Shown: piece after piece, positions 8,279 to 18,400 of the stretch
Position numbering within the stretch: the first letter of the stretch is position 1
Layout of the letters: each line of letters begins with the position of its first letter
Translations under genes and position numbers: made by a program
From: Pseudomonas sp. AL03
GTDB lineage: Bacteria > Pseudomonadota > Gammaproteobacteria > Pseudomonadales > Pseudomonadaceae
Direction: 5' to 3'
Assembly (NCBI RefSeq): GCF_029960815.1
Contig: NZ_JASBRE010000006.1
Coordinates: 124,001-188,000 of the forward strand
Length of the DNA stretch: 64,000 nucleotides
The notes under the pieces: model-generated
Database searches by the model: none
Told to the model about the DNA's origin: nothing
The model's input: the letters and a program-made list of their open reading frames with translations, nothing else

Positions 8279-9372
8279 TGAAAAGCGCCCGCATGGCCGA
8301 CAATCGCGCCTTGGCGATCGATGGCAAACACTTCGACCTGAACCTGCGCCGGTACCACGCTGCGAGCAAAGTCCAGGGCGTGCTGACACACCGCATCACC
8401 CAGGGCGATCCCCGCAGCGCTGGCCATCGCCAACGCTTGCTGGCTGGTGTTGGCCTCGCGAATCGCTGATTGCAGCGCCTCATCCGCCCCGACCGCCGCC
8501 GCCCATTCGGCCAGTTGCGGCAGGTCGATGCTCGAATGCCGACTGTGCAAATCCATGTGCCCGGCCGCTAGCTTGCTGATCTTGCCGAAGCCGCCGCACA
8601 GACTAAGTTTATCCACCGGTACTTTGCGCAGGTGTTTGAGAACGGCGCCGACGAAGTCGCCCATTTCGATCAGGGCGATTTCCGGCAAGTCGTAGACCCG
8701 GCGCATGGTGTCTTCGCTGGCATTGCCGGTGCACGCGGCGATGTGCAAGTAACCGTTGGTTTTGGCGACGTCGATGCCTTGATGGATCGAGGCAATGTAC
8801 GCCGCACAGGAAAATGGCCGGACGATGCCGCTGGTGCCGAGGATCGACAGCCCGCCAAGAATTCCCAGTCGCGGGTTCATGGTTTTCAGCGCCAGGGCTT
8901 CGCCGTCCTCGACGTTTATGGTGACCTCGAAGCCGCCCCGGTAATCCAGCTCCTCGGCCAGCAGCGTCAAGTGATCGGTGATCATCTTGCGTGGCACTGG
9001 GTTGATCGCCGGCTCGCCGACGCCCAGCACCAGCCCCGGCCGGGTCACCGTGCCGACGCCGCGACCGGCATTGAAGCGAATGCCCGGTCGGGCATTCAGG
9101 CGCACGTGGGAGTAGAGCAGGGCACCGTGGGTCACGTCCGGGTCGTCCCCGGCGTCCTTGATCGTTCCGGCCTCGGCGCCGTCGTCCTTCAACCGACAGA
9201 ACTCCAGGCGCATTTGCACCTGTTTGCCTTTGGGCAGAATGATCTCGACGGCGTCCGCTTCCACGCCACTGAGCAACAGACGAGCCGCCGCAAGGCTGGT
9301 GGCGGTGGCGCAGCTGCCGGTGGTCAGGCCACTGCGCAGCGGTGCGGGTTGTTCGGCGGTTTCGTCACGCAT
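8275..9372 (-). CDS. cbiD: Cobalt-precorrin-5B C1-methyltransferase CbiD
   Basis: A 365-residue CbiD-family enzyme that methylates C1 of the corrin precursor. The family opening is [20 protein letters not shown], followed by a Gly-rich segment ([20 protein letters not shown]) and the conserved [20 protein letters not shown]. CbiD belongs to the anaerobic pathway in enteric bacteria, yet pseudomonads keep it with the aerobic CobG, where it probably stands in for CobF or the deacylation/C1 step. It overlaps cobL by 8 bases at its 5' end and cobK by 4 at its 3' end, implying translational coupling. Confidence 0.93.
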   Translation of the reverse strand: MRDETAEQPAPLRSGLTTGSCATATSLAAARLLLSGVEADAVEIILPKGKQVQMRLEFCRLKDDGAEAGTIKDAGDDPDVTHGALLYSHVRLNARPGIRFNAGRGVGTVTRPGLVLGVGEPAINPVPRKMITDHLTLLAEELDYRGGFEVTINVEDGEALALKTMNPRLGILGGLSILGTSGIVRPFSCAAYIASIHQGIDVAKTNGYLHIAACTGNASEDTMRRVYDLPEIALIEMGDFVGAVLKHLRKVPVDKLSLCGGFGKISKLAAGHMDLHSRHSSIDLPQLAEWAAAVGADEALQSAIREANTSQQALAMASAAGIALGDAVCQHALDFARSVVPAQVQVEVFAIDRQGAIVGHAGAFQ

Positions 9373-10576
9373 CGAAAGGCTTCGTCACTTCCAGCAGGGT
9401 AATCGGCAACGCCTGACGCCACGTATCGAAGTCCCCCAACGGTTGCGCCTGAGCGATATGAATGCGCGTCAGCTCGCCGCCGTGCTGCTCGCGCCAGGTC
9501 ATCAAGGTCATTTCACTTTGCAACGTGACCGCGTTGGCGATCAATCGGCCACCGGGTTTGAGTTCGGCCCAGCACGTGTCGAGCACGCCCTCGCGGGTGA
9601 CGCCGCCACCGATGAAAATCGCGTCCGGACGCTCGAGACCGGCCAAGGCCTGCGGCGCACTGCCGCGAATCAATTGCAGGCCGGGGACGCCGAGGGCATT
9701 TCGGTTGTGTTCGATCAACAACTGCCGCCCTTCGTCAGCTTCGATGGCCAGCGCCCGGCAACTCGGGTGGGCGCGCATCCATTCAATGCCGATCGAGCCG
9801 CTGCCAGCGCCGACGTCCCACAGCAGTTCGCCGGGAACCGGGGCGAGACGCGCGAGTGTGATGGCGCGCACGTCGCGTTTGGTCAGTTGGCCATCGTGTT
9901 TGAAGGCTGAGTCCGGCAGGCCGGCCAGTCGGGAGAGGCATTGCGTGTTGGGCTCAGCGATGCACTCGATGGCGATCAGGTTCAGGTCGGCGATCAGAGG
10001 ATCGTTCCAGTCATTGGCGACACCCTCGATGCGTCGTTCGGCGGCACCGCCCAGATGTTCCAGCACCGTGAGGCGACTCGCCCCGAAACCGCGTTCACGC
10101 AGCAGCGTCGCGATAGCGGCCGGGCTCTTGCCGTCGTTGCTCAACACCAGCAGGCGAACACCGCTGAACACCTGCGCATTGAGGGCGGCGATGGGACGCG
10201 CAACCACCGAAAGCGTGACCACCTCCTGCAACGGCCAGCCCATTCGCGCCGCCGCCAGCGAGCAAGAGGAGGGCGCCGGCAGTACCCGCATTTCATCGCC
10301 GGATACCTGCCGGGCCAGGCTGGCGCCCACACCAAAGAACATCGGATCGCCGCTGGCCAGCACGCAGACCGGTTCGCCGCGCAGCGCCAATACCGGTTCA
10401 AGGGAGAAAGGGCTGGGCCACAACTGCCGCTCGCCACGGATGCACGCCGGCAGCAAATCCAGTTGCCGCTGACCGCCAATGATCCGCGAAGCGTGCAGCA
10501 GAGCGTGCCGGGCGTTTTTGCCCAGGCCCTTGAAGCCGTCTTCACCAATTCCCACTACTGTCAGCCAGGGTGACAT
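9365..10576 (-). CDS. cobL: Precorrin-6Y C5,15-methyltransferase (decarboxylating) CobL
   Basis: A 403-residue two-domain enzyme. The N-terminal half is a CbiE/CysG-type tetrapyrrole methylase ([15 protein letters not shown] at residues 4-18; [20 protein letters not shown] around 70-90). The C-terminal half is a CbiT-type SAM methyltransferase ([20 protein letters not shown] at about 245-265). Together they methylate C5 and C15 and decarboxylate the acetate side chain of precorrin-6Y. It is the first gene of the minus-strand operon. Its start is separated by 144 bases from the start of the divergent cobG, so a shared regulatory region is likely; no cobalamin riboswitch was recognised there. 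Confidence 0.95.
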   Translation of the reverse strand: MSPWLTVVGIGEDGFKGLGKNARHALLHASRIIGGQRQLDLLPACIRGERQLWPSPFSLEPVLALRGEPVCVLASGDPMFFGVGASLARQVSGDEMRVLPAPSSCSLAAARMGWPLQEVVTLSVVARPIAALNAQVFSGVRLLVLSNDGKSPAAIATLLRERGFGASRLTVLEHLGGAAERRIEGVANDWNDPLIADLNLIAIECIAEPNTQCLSRLAGLPDSAFKHDGQLTKRDVRAITLARLAPVPGELLWDVGAGSGSIGIEWMRAHPSCRALAIEADEGRQLLIEHNRNALGVPGLQLIRGSAPQALAGLERPDAIFIGGGVTREGVLDTCWAELKPGGRLIANAVTLQSEMTLMTWREQHGGELTRIHIAQAQPLGDFDTWRQALPITLLEVTKPFDA

Positions 10577-10720
10577 CTGCAGTCCTCAAAAAAAGTCCTC
10601 AAACGGACTGTTCCGACGGGCAGGCTTTTCATGCCGTCGAACAAAGCAGGCATAATACCGCGCCTTCGCCCGCGAAGCGCCTTTCCCACACTGCCGGTCG
10701 CCCCCTTGAACAAACGCCCG

Positions 10721-12028
10721 ATGTCCTTAGCCTTACGTCCCTCGGCCTGTCCGGGGTTGCTGCGTATTGTCCAGGCGCTGGACGGCGGTATCTGCCGGAT
10801 CAAGTTGAATGGCGGTTCGATCAGTGCGGCTCAGGCCGACGCGGTGGCCAGTGCAGCTGAGCGGTTCGCTGGCGGCGTGATCGAGGCGACCAACCGCGCC
10901 AACCTGCAAATTCGCGGGATTGGCAATGAACAGGGCGCCTTGATCGATGGCCTGATGACGGCCGGGTTGGGGCCCAGCACCGCCGCTGGTGACGATGTGC
11001 GCAATCTGATGCTCAGCCCGAGCGCGGGTATTGATCAACAGATGCTGTTCGACACGCGCCCGCTGGCCGAGCAGATCCTCGCCACGCTGCAAAGTCATGA
11101 ACGCTTCCACGAGCTCAGCGCCAAGTTTGCCGTGCAACTCGATGGTGGTGAAGGTTTGGCGATGCTCGAACATCCTCATGATGTGTGGCTGTCCGCCACT
11201 GAACGCGAGGGCGAGCTGGTTTTTGCATTCGGTCTGGCGGGGTGTCCCGTGGACTCGCCTGTGGGTGCGGTGTCACTGGAGCAGGGCCACGCGCTGGTGG
11301 TCGCGGTGCTTGAGTTGTTTCTTGACCTGGCGCGTCCCGAGCAGACACGCATGCGGCATTTGCTCGCTGATTGCTCGCTCGACGGGTTTCTTGCTCGTCT
11401 GGCCGAACGTGTACCGTTGATGCCCATCACGGGTTGGCAGCGCAAGGTAAGTCCGAGTGTCTTGCACATCGGTGCTCATCCACAGCGTGAGGCCAAGCGC
11501 GTGTATATCGGCGCGGTGCCGCCGCTGGGTCGCCTCAATCGCGCGATGCTCAGAGGCGTCGCACAACTGGCACGTGACCAGGGTGACGGCAGCCTGCGTT
11601 TCACACCCTGGCAAAGTCTGTTGTTACCCGGTGTTCATGTCGACACTGCGGCTCAAGTTATCCACAGCCTCGAACAGCTCGGTCTGCGTTGCTCGGCCGA
11701 CGATGCCTTGGCGCACCTGATCGCCTGCACCGGCTCGACGGGTTGCGGCAAAGGCCTGGCCGACACCAAGGGCGATGCCCGACAACTGGCGGCGCTGCTG
11801 CAACGTCGCGGCCAGACACTGAGCGTGCACCTGTCCGGCTGCCAGCGTTCCTGCGCGGCCGCGCATAGTGCGCCGATAACTTTGCTGGCGGTTTCTCCCG
11901 GTCACTACGACCTCTATTTTCGCGACGCAGCGCAGCCGGGTTTCGGCGCGCTGCACGCACACAACCTTACTATTGAAGCGGTCGCAGCCTTGCTCGACGC
12001 CCGCTCACGGAGCCCCCTTGATGCTTGA
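10721..12028 (+). CDS. cobG: Precorrin-3B synthase CobG
   Basis: A 435-residue iron-sulfur/siroheme-type mono-oxygenase of the nitrite/sulfite reductase fold. It hydroxylates precorrin-3A with molecular oxygen, the defining step of the aerobic pathway. The N-terminal ferredoxin-like half-domain shows RPSACPGLLRIVQALDGGIC. The 4Fe-4S ligands are visible near the C-terminus as CTGSTGCGKG and SGCQRSCAAAH. The start at 10721 (MSLALRPS) is preferred because the family usually begins there; an in-frame ATG at 10631 would add 30 residues unlike the family. The sequence CATAAT at about 10650 could be a -10 box in the divergent gap. The gene overlaps cobH by 8 bases. Confidence 0.9.
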   Translation: MSLALRPSACPGLLRIVQALDGGICRIKLNGGSISAAQADAVASAAERFAGGVIEATNRANLQIRGIGNEQGALIDGLMTAGLGPSTAAGDDVRNLMLSPSAGIDQQMLFDTRPLAEQILATLQSHERFHELSAKFAVQLDGGEGLAMLEHPHDVWLSATEREGELVFAFGLAGCPVDSPVGAVSLEQGHALVVAVLELFLDLARPEQTRMRHLLADCSLDGFLARLAERVPLMPITGWQRKVSPSVLHIGAHPQREAKRVYIGAVPPLGRLNRAMLRGVAQLARDQGDGSLRFTPWQSLLLPGVHVDTAAQVIHSLEQLGLRCSADDALAHLIACTGSTGCGKGLADTKGDARQLAALLQRRGQTLSVHLSGCQRSCAAAHSAPITLLAVSPGHYDLYFRDAAQPGFGALHAHNLTIEAVAALLDARSRSPLDA

Positions 12029-12647
12029 TTACATCCGCGACGGTCAGGAGATCTATCGCAACTCCTTCGCGATCATTCGTGCCGAGGCCAACCTCGACCG
12101 TATTCCGGCCGACCTGGAAAAACTCGCGGTCCGTGTGATCCATGCTTGCGGCATGGTCGACGCCATCGACGGGCTGCAATTTTCCGAAGGTGCGGGCAAG
12201 GCCGGGCGTGACGCGCTGGCCGCCGGTGCGCCGATTCTGTGCGACGCGCGGATGGTTTCCGAAGGTGTGACCCGGACGCGCTTGCCAGCGAACAATCAGG
12301 TCATCTGCACCCTGCGCGATGAAAGCGTTCCTGAGATGGCCCGGGAGTTGGGCAACACCCGTTCCGCTGCTGCGCTGGAGCTATGGCGTCCGCGTCTGGA
12401 AGGCAGCGTCGTGGTGATCGGCAACGCGCCGACCGCACTGTTTTATCTGTTGGAAATGCTCGACGCCGGCGCGCCGAAACCGGCACTGATTCTCGGCTTC
12501 CCGGTGGGCTTCGTCGGCGCCGCCGAATCCAAGGCAATGCTCGCGGCGGACAGTCGCGGCGTGCCTTTTGTCATCATGCAAGGTCGGCTGGGCGGTAGTG
12601 CCATGGCCGCCGCCGCCGTCAATGCCCTCGCTACGGAGATCGAATGA
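12021..12647 (+). CDS. cobH: Precorrin-8X methylmutase CobH
   Basis: A 208-residue enzyme that moves the C11 methyl group to C12, converting precorrin-8X to hydrogenobyrinate. The family features are the opening [20 protein letters not shown], the active-site histidine region VIHACGMVD, and [14 protein letters not shown] followed by [16 protein letters not shown]. The start at 12021 overlaps the end of cobG; the longer frame from 11973 lies inside cobG. The last codons overlap the cobI start by 4 bases (ATGA), typical of translational coupling in this operon. Confidence 0.95.
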   Translation: MLDYIRDGQEIYRNSFAIIRAEANLDRIPADLEKLAVRVIHACGMVDAIDGLQFSEGAGKAGRDALAAGAPILCDARMVSEGVTRTRLPANNQVICTLRDESVPEMARELGNTRSAAALELWRPRLEGSVVVIGNAPTALFYLLEMLDAGAPKPALILGFPVGFVGAAESKAMLAADSRGVPFVIMQGRLGGSAMAAAAVNALATEIE

Positions 12648-13378
12648 TGCAGCAACCTGGACGTTTGATCGGCCTTGGCGTCGGCCCCGGTGATCCGGAA
12701 CTGATTACCGTCAAAGCCCTGCGCCTGCTGCGCGAATCGCCGGTGGTGGCGTACTTCGTCGCCAAGGGCAAAAAAGGCAACGCCTTCGGCATCATCGAGG
12801 CGCACTTGCAGGACGCGCAAACGCTGCTGCCGCTGGTGTATCCGGTGACCACCGAGGCGTTGCCGGCGCCGCTGTCGTATGAACAAGTGATCAGCGATTT
12901 CTACGATGCGGCCGGCGAACAACTTGCCGCGCACCTGGACGCTGGCCGTGACGTGGCGGTGATCTGCGAAGGCGATCCGTTCTTCTACGGCTCCTACATG
13001 TACCTGCATGATCGGCTGGCTGAGCGCTATGAAGCCGAAGTCGTGCCGGGTGTCTGCTCGATGCTCGGCGGTGCTTCGGTGCTGGGTGCGCCGCTGGTGT
13101 ATCGCAATCAGAGTTTGTCGGTCCTGTCGGGTGTGTTGCCCGCCGACGATCTCAAGCGCCGTCTGGCCGATGCCGATGCTGCTGTGATCATGAAGCTGGG
13201 ACGCAACTTTCCCAAGGTCCGTCAGGTGCTCGAAGAACTCGGGCTGGCGGAACGTGCGCTGTACGTTGAACGCGCGACCATGGCCAACCAGAAAATTGTC
13301 CCGCTGGATCAGGTCGAGCCGATGTCCTCGCCGTACTTCTCGCTGATCATTGTGCCCGGCGAAAGGTGGCAAGGCTGA
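12644..13378 (+). CDS. cobI: Precorrin-2 C20-methyltransferase CobI
   Basis: A 244-residue tetrapyrrole methylase that uses SAM to methylate C20 of precorrin-2, the committed step towards the corrin ring. The motifs are [20 protein letters not shown] at residues 5-24, [20 protein letters not shown] at about 104-123, and the region [17 protein letters not shown]. The length is normal. It overlaps cobH by 4 bases and shares one base with cobJ (TGATG). Confidence 0.96.
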   Translation: MMQQPGRLIGLGVGPGDPELITVKALRLLRESPVVAYFVAKGKKGNAFGIIEAHLQDAQTLLPLVYPVTTEALPAPLSYEQVISDFYDAAGEQLAAHLDAGRDVAVICEGDPFFYGSYMYLHDRLAERYEAEVVPGVCSMLGGASVLGAPLVYRNQSLSVLSGVLPADDLKRRLADADAAVIMKLGRNFPKVRQVLEELGLAERALYVERATMANQKIVPLDQVEPMSSPYFSLIIVPGERWQG

Positions 13379-15066
13379 TGTCCCGTCCAGTTCCGGCGAT
13401 TGTCATTCTGGGCAATGGCAGCCTCGCGACCGCGCGCAAGATTGCGCAGCTATACCCTGGCGCATTGATTCATGGTCTGGCCGAACGGGTGGAAGGCGCG
13501 GACCGCGTCTATCACGAGTTCGGCGCCACCTTGCGTGAGTTCTATCAACAGGACACGCCGATTATCGCGTTGTGTGCGGCCGGGATCGTGATCCGTACCC
13601 TGGCGCCGTTGCTGCTGGAAAAAGGCGCCGAGCCGCCAGTGCTGGCCGTGGCTGAGGACGGCAGCGCGGTGGTGCCGCTGCTCGGTGGCTTAGGCGGGGT
13701 GAACGTCATGGCGCGAGAGATTGCTGCCGTTCTTGAGGTAGCCGCCGCGATCACCACCAGCGGCGAATTGCGTTTCGGCACCTGCCTGCTCAATCCGCCC
13801 AGCGGTTACGCGCTGGGCGATCTGGAGTCGGGCAAGCGTTTCGTTTCCGATCTACTTGCCGGACACAGCGTGCGCATTGAGGGCGCCGCGCCGTGGCTGG
13901 ATCAGGCGCAGTTGCCGGAAGATCCGCAGGCGCAGCGCTCGATCCATGTCGGCAGCGCCGAGCGTGAGGCGAGCGCCAATGAATTGCTGATCTATCCTCG
14001 CAGCGTCGCGGTGGCGGTGAGTGCCGGGGTGGCGGATCTGCCGGATACGATTCGCGCGGCGTTGCAGCAGGCGAAAGTGGCGGTGCAGTCGTTGGCCTGT
14101 CTCGTGGCGGCTGAGGATGAGATGGCGAGTCCGGCATTGCGTGAGGCGGCGCTGGAGCTGGGTGTGCCGCTGCGGTTTGTCACCTCCGTGAGCGACCTGA
14201 GCACGCTGCCCGATGTAACGATCATTGCGACGGCCCACGACATTACGATAGCCGTGGCCGAACAGCCGCTGGACGTGACGCAAATCGGCCGCCCGCGCGG
14301 ACGGCTGGCGGTGATCGGGCTCGGTCCCGGTGCCGCCGAACTGATGGTGCCCGCCGTGAAAGCCGAACTGGCACGGGCCACCGACGTGCTCGGCTACGAA
14401 ACCTACGTGCGCATGGCCGGGCCGTTCCGCGAAGATCAGGTGCTGCATTGCACCGACAACCGCGAAGAAATGCAGCGCGCCCGTCACGCCTTCGAGTTGG
14501 CGGCGCAAGGCCGTTCGGTGATTGTGGTTTCGTCCGGTGACCCTGGCGTGTTCGCCATGGCGGCGGCGGTGCTGGAGGCGTTGCACGAATCGAGTGAGCC
14601 GAGTTGGCACAGCGTCGATCTGGAAATCCTGCCCGGCGTGTCCGCCTCGCTCGCCACCGCCGCCCAGGCCGGTGCGCCGCTGGGCCACGATTTCTGCGTG
14701 ATGTCGCTGTCGGACAACCTCAAACCCTGGTCGATCATCGAGAAGCGCCTGGATCTGGCCGCTGAAGCCGATCTGGCGCTGGCCTTCTATAACCCGATTT
14801 CCCGTGCGCGGCCATGGCAACTGGGCCAGGCGTTGGAAATCGTCGGCCGGCATCGCACGTCGGAAACGGTCGTGGTGCTGGGCCGCGACATTGGCCGTCC
14901 TGGCCAGTCGCTGCGGGTTACCACGCTCGGCGAACTGACCCCCGATCAGGTCGACATGCGCACCATGGTGCTGATCGGCTCTTCCACCACCTGCGTGTTC
15001 CCTCGCGCCGAGGGTGGAAACTGGGTGTACACCCCGCGCTGGTATGGCGTTAAACCCGCCTCCTGA
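13378..15066 (+). CDS. cobJ: CbiG-CobJ fusion: cobalt-precorrin-5A hydrolase-like / precorrin-3B C17-methyltransferase
   Basis: A 562-residue fusion. Residues 1 to about 210 are a CbiG-type domain (CAAGIVIRTLAPLLLEKG, then VAEDGSAVVPLLGGLGGVN). About 210-310 is the CobE/CbiG C-terminal domain (VAVAVSAGVADLPDTIRAAL). From about 315 to the end is the CobJ methyltransferase (GRLAVIGLGPGAAELM; VIVVSSGDPGVFAMAAAVLE; LPGVSASLATAAQAGAPLGH), which causes ring contraction by methylating C17. CbiG in the anaerobic pathway opens the precorrin-5A lactone, so a matching step may be supplied in cis. The start at 13378 overlaps the cobI stop by one base; an ATG 12 bases earlier is possible. It is the last gene of the plus-strand cob operon. 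Confidence 0.93.
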   Translation: MSRPVPAIVILGNGSLATARKIAQLYPGALIHGLAERVEGADRVYHEFGATLREFYQQDTPIIALCAAGIVIRTLAPLLLEKGAEPPVLAVAEDGSAVVPLLGGLGGVNVMAREIAAVLEVAAAITTSGELRFGTCLLNPPSGYALGDLESGKRFVSDLLAGHSVRIEGAAPWLDQAQLPEDPQAQRSIHVGSAEREASANELLIYPRSVAVAVSAGVADLPDTIRAALQQAKVAVQSLACLVAAEDEMASPALREAALELGVPLRFVTSVSDLSTLPDVTIIATAHDITIAVAEQPLDVTQIGRPRGRLAVIGLGPGAAELMVPAVKAELARATDVLGYETYVRMAGPFREDQVLHCTDNREEMQRARHAFELAAQGRSVIVVSSGDPGVFAMAAAVLEALHESSEPSWHSVDLEILPGVSASLATAAQAGAPLGHDFCVMSLSDNLKPWSIIEKRLDLAAEADLALAFYNPISRARPWQLGQALEIVGRHRTSETVVVLGRDIGRPGQSLRVTTLGELTPDQVDMRTMVLIGSSTTCVFPRAEGGNWVYTPRWYGVKPAS

Positions 15067-15072
15067 AATCGA

Positions 15073-15091
15073 GCGGCCCTTTTAGGGCCGC
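15073..15091 (+). terminator. Hairpin after cobJ, possible terminator
   Basis: A perfect 7-base GC stem (GCGGCCC / GGGCCGC) with a TTTTA loop begins six bases after the cobJ stop. The following bases are not a clean T-run, so termination efficiency is uncertain, but the position suits the end of the cob operon. Confidence 0.45.
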
Positions 15092-15401
15092 CGCATGGAT
15101 CGTTTTCCGTCGATTCTTGAATCTCTCTGATTCACCCGTTTGGCAGCAGTTTCCTACTGTTGTTGTGGGTTTGTTCTTTTCGCAAGTTTCAATTCTTATA
15201 ATTGGACATACAAAGGCATGCGTTGTAATGCGCGAAACATAAAGCGCTCGCACCCTGACGCCGTTGGGTTAAGTCTTGTTTATGGGGTTGTAGTGTAAGG
15301 GGTTGGTATAGGTTTCTCCCGGGTTCTGACATTAATTGAATTCCTTGTGAGTTGATGGGTTGTGCAAGTTGACGTTATTTTTTGAATAACACGTTTGCTC
15401 A
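15092..15401. other. AT-rich gap between the cob operon and the toxin island
   Basis: About 310 bases with no convincing gene. Base composition falls sharply compared with the cob genes, marking the island edge. A TATAAT lies at 15197-15202 without a well-placed -35 box. A small palindrome (GTTATT..AATAAC, 15374-15390) lies just before the toxin start. No tRNA, direct repeat or recombinase gene was seen here. Confidence 0.6.
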
Positions 15402-18400
15402 ATGAAAAAGGATGTTCAATTGAAAAGTGCAGAGGCAGGAGGGCTGGTCGGTCGGGATTTTTCTAAATCTGTTGATAGAGCCAAGTTGGAGTTCGTCCTG
15501 ACGCGCCAGTTAAATGCGGAACTTCAAGGCAAGGCGCTGCGTTACTACGTAGGTGCTGTCACGGCCTCCAGTCTGTCCGAACAGCTGACGGCGGTCAGTT
15601 TGCTCAAGGAAATGATCGAATCAACTCCAGCCAATGCCTCGACGACCCAACTGCAACAACTTCGAGCCACTCTGGCGGATTACCATACTCGCTTGACCAC
15701 CACCGTGGAGTTGTTGAGTACTGCCAAAGCCGTACCCAAAAAACTGCACTTTGTCTGGGTGGGAGGAGGTATAGGGGCAATCCAGGGTGATTACATCAAT
15801 GTCTGGAAGCAGATGGCGGGGCCTGATGGGTACAGCCTTAATCTCTGGTACGACAGTGACGCGCTGCTGGCCCATGAAACCCATCGAGTCATTGTCGAAT
15901 CCGCCAAGGCCCTGGGGGCCATGTCTGTCCCTGAAGGCAAGGCAGATACCCCTGCTGCGCTGGCTGATCGTTATATCGAACGAGCGCGCGTGCTGCGTCA
16001 GCAGATGTTCGAACATATCCAACAGGTCACTGGTGCGGGTGGAAGTGCCGACCAAGCGCGAATCGATCTTTTGGTGAGCGCCTATGGCCAGGATGAACAG
16101 GCGCTCAAGGCACTCAAGTCACGCAACGTGCAGTCCCTGGAGGCTGTAGAACGCAACGGGATTTTGCTTCGCGACATCCGCACGCGGTTATCCGATCAAC
16201 CGTTGTTCGATATTTATGAGCGCGAAATCTCCTTTCGCGCCAATTTGGCAGCGGCATCGGATATCACGCGTTTGCAGGTTGTGAATCTCGAAAGCGGTAC
16301 CTACCTTGATGCGGATCTGCTGCCGTCCTTGCATAAAAAAATCGGTGGCGTGGATCTCACCGGTTTCGATGCCGAGGAGCGCATCGGCGTTATGCAGGTC
16401 TTGCTTGATCATAATCCGCAGATCCTTCCGAACCGCGGCTCGCACTATGCAGATCTACGTCACCAGATACCTGAGCAGTACAGAGAGGCGTTGGTAGACT
16501 TCGCCAAAAAAGTATCTTCAGTGCGGGATATTTTTGCACCGTTCGGTGACGTCATGGTTTCTGAAGGTGGGCTGCGTGTCGGTAACAAGAACAGTCCTGA
16601 TCTGGCGGCAAATTCAATCGTCCCCTTCAACGGTCTTTCCAATGCATTGTTGAGTGGCCACGCAGGCTCTGCAGCGATTGCCGGGGTCATGGAAAAGATC
16701 CGCAAGAACTACGCGTTCCTAGACCGCGTGCTGGAACAGGCACAAATAGCTTACGTATCGCTTCAGGATCGCCAGGCGTTTACCGATCTGATTATTGGTG
16801 AGTGGGAGAAGCAGCACGGGCCGATATCAGACTGGGAGGGAGACCTGCGTACACTCAATAGCTTTTTACCGGCAGTCGCTGGCTACGATGCCGACGGCAT
16901 CAAGTTCGGCGCCCAATCGGCCATTGTCATGAGCGGCCCATCGGCGGTGTCGAGCGGACTGAGTGATTTCGTCATTCACCATGGAGTTGCGAGTGCCCGC
17001 CAACTAGTCAGTGACAGGGTCAATCTGTTTGACGGTTTTAATCTGGCAACCGAAGAGGAGACCCACCACAGCTGGAAAGACAACGCCAAGACGGAAACTG
17101 CATGGTTCGAACTTGAAACAAAAAAGATCGAGGAAGGTGCCTATAACCTACGTTACAAGGGCAATGTAAATGAATTGCTTGAAGGTCAGACCCTTACTCT
17201 CGAGAAAGGCTGGCCCGTCATAGAAGGCCGGCCGGTGTTGATGACGGCTGTACTGCAACAGTTGATGGATGATCTGGGCGAGCCGTTGATCCAGGCGATG
17301 CGAAGCAAGATCAGCGGCGAGATGGTGCTCAACAAACCGTTGAACCTCAGCTTCGACCAACGCCAGCAGATCCTTGCCCAACCCGTCAGCGAACTCCCGC
17401 CGTCCCTCGGTGCAGAGCAAGCCGCGAACCTCAACGAGTTGTTCGCCCGTCTCGAACACGGTTCGCTACCTATCGAACAATTGAGCCCGCTGCAGCGCGT
17501 TGTGCTGGGCGGTCTGTTCGGCGTCCAGAGCCTCGATGCCACGGGTTTTGCCAACGCCTGGCAAGACGCGCTCAAGCTGGCCCGGGAAACCGCTGAAGGC
17601 GGGGTGTTTGCCCGTTACGCGATGATCGAGAAAACCCTGCACCAACACAAGGCTGCGGCATTCGAAGCAGGTCTTGCGCAGGGTGGCGTCCCCGGCCTGC
17701 AAACGGCGCGGGAGCTGAAGGCACTCGCGTTGACCGAACCCATGAGCTTGAACCAGTGGGGCCAGCGTATCGCGCAAGTCAACAGCACCGCGCAACGGGA
17801 ATATCACACACAAATCCTCAAGCGTGCTGCGCAGGTTCGTGAACAGTTTTTCCAGGCCGGCGCCCTTTCCGCGCGGCAGTTGCCTCAGGATTTGCTGGCG
17901 CGCACACCGGGCGACCCGAGCCGTCGGTGCTACCCACTGACATTGCTCATGGCGGTGGCGCTGAGCAGGGGTGTGAGCGCCGAGCGAACGCTGGTAGGCC
18001 GAGTGGCCAGTGCCAGTCTGATGCCCGATGACACCGATTCCCGGGTATTGATGCAGGCTCTGGATGAGTTGCTCGGCGTCGCCATGACCGACGCCGGAAC
18101 GCCACTGGGAACCCACAGCCTGGAAAAGATTCTGCAGACGCTGCAAGCGAAAAGCACCACGAGCGTGTTGCTGCTCGATACCGGCAATCATGCGTTGCTT
18201 CTGGCGAAAGTCGTCGTCGGCGACAGCAGTTTCTATCGTTTCTTTGATCCCAATTTCGCCGTGTATGGATTTGACCAGGTGCAGTCGCTGAAGCAGGGCA
18301 TTGAGCGCTACCTGAGTCATGGCAACGCCGAATTGGCCAGGTTGTACGGCCTGTCTGCCACCCCGTCATTCAACGTCATCGAACTCAATCCTGCGGCCAT

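Noticed and set aside
10577..10720. Cobalamin riboswitch in the cobL-cobG divergent region
   Set aside because: No B12-box-like sequence or suitable fold was recognised in this short gap or upstream of cobK.
13852..14853. 333-codon frame opposite cobJ
   Set aside because: His/Arg-rich shadow of the cobJ methyltransferase domain.
15374..15390. Regulatory hairpin before toxin 1
   Set aside because: The stem is only 6 AT-rich pairs, too weak to call.
15067..15401. tRNA or integrase attachment site at the left island edge
   Set aside because: No tRNA-like cloverleaf and no direct repeat matching the right edge was seen; the only repeat found is the marC 3' end at 29765/32390.
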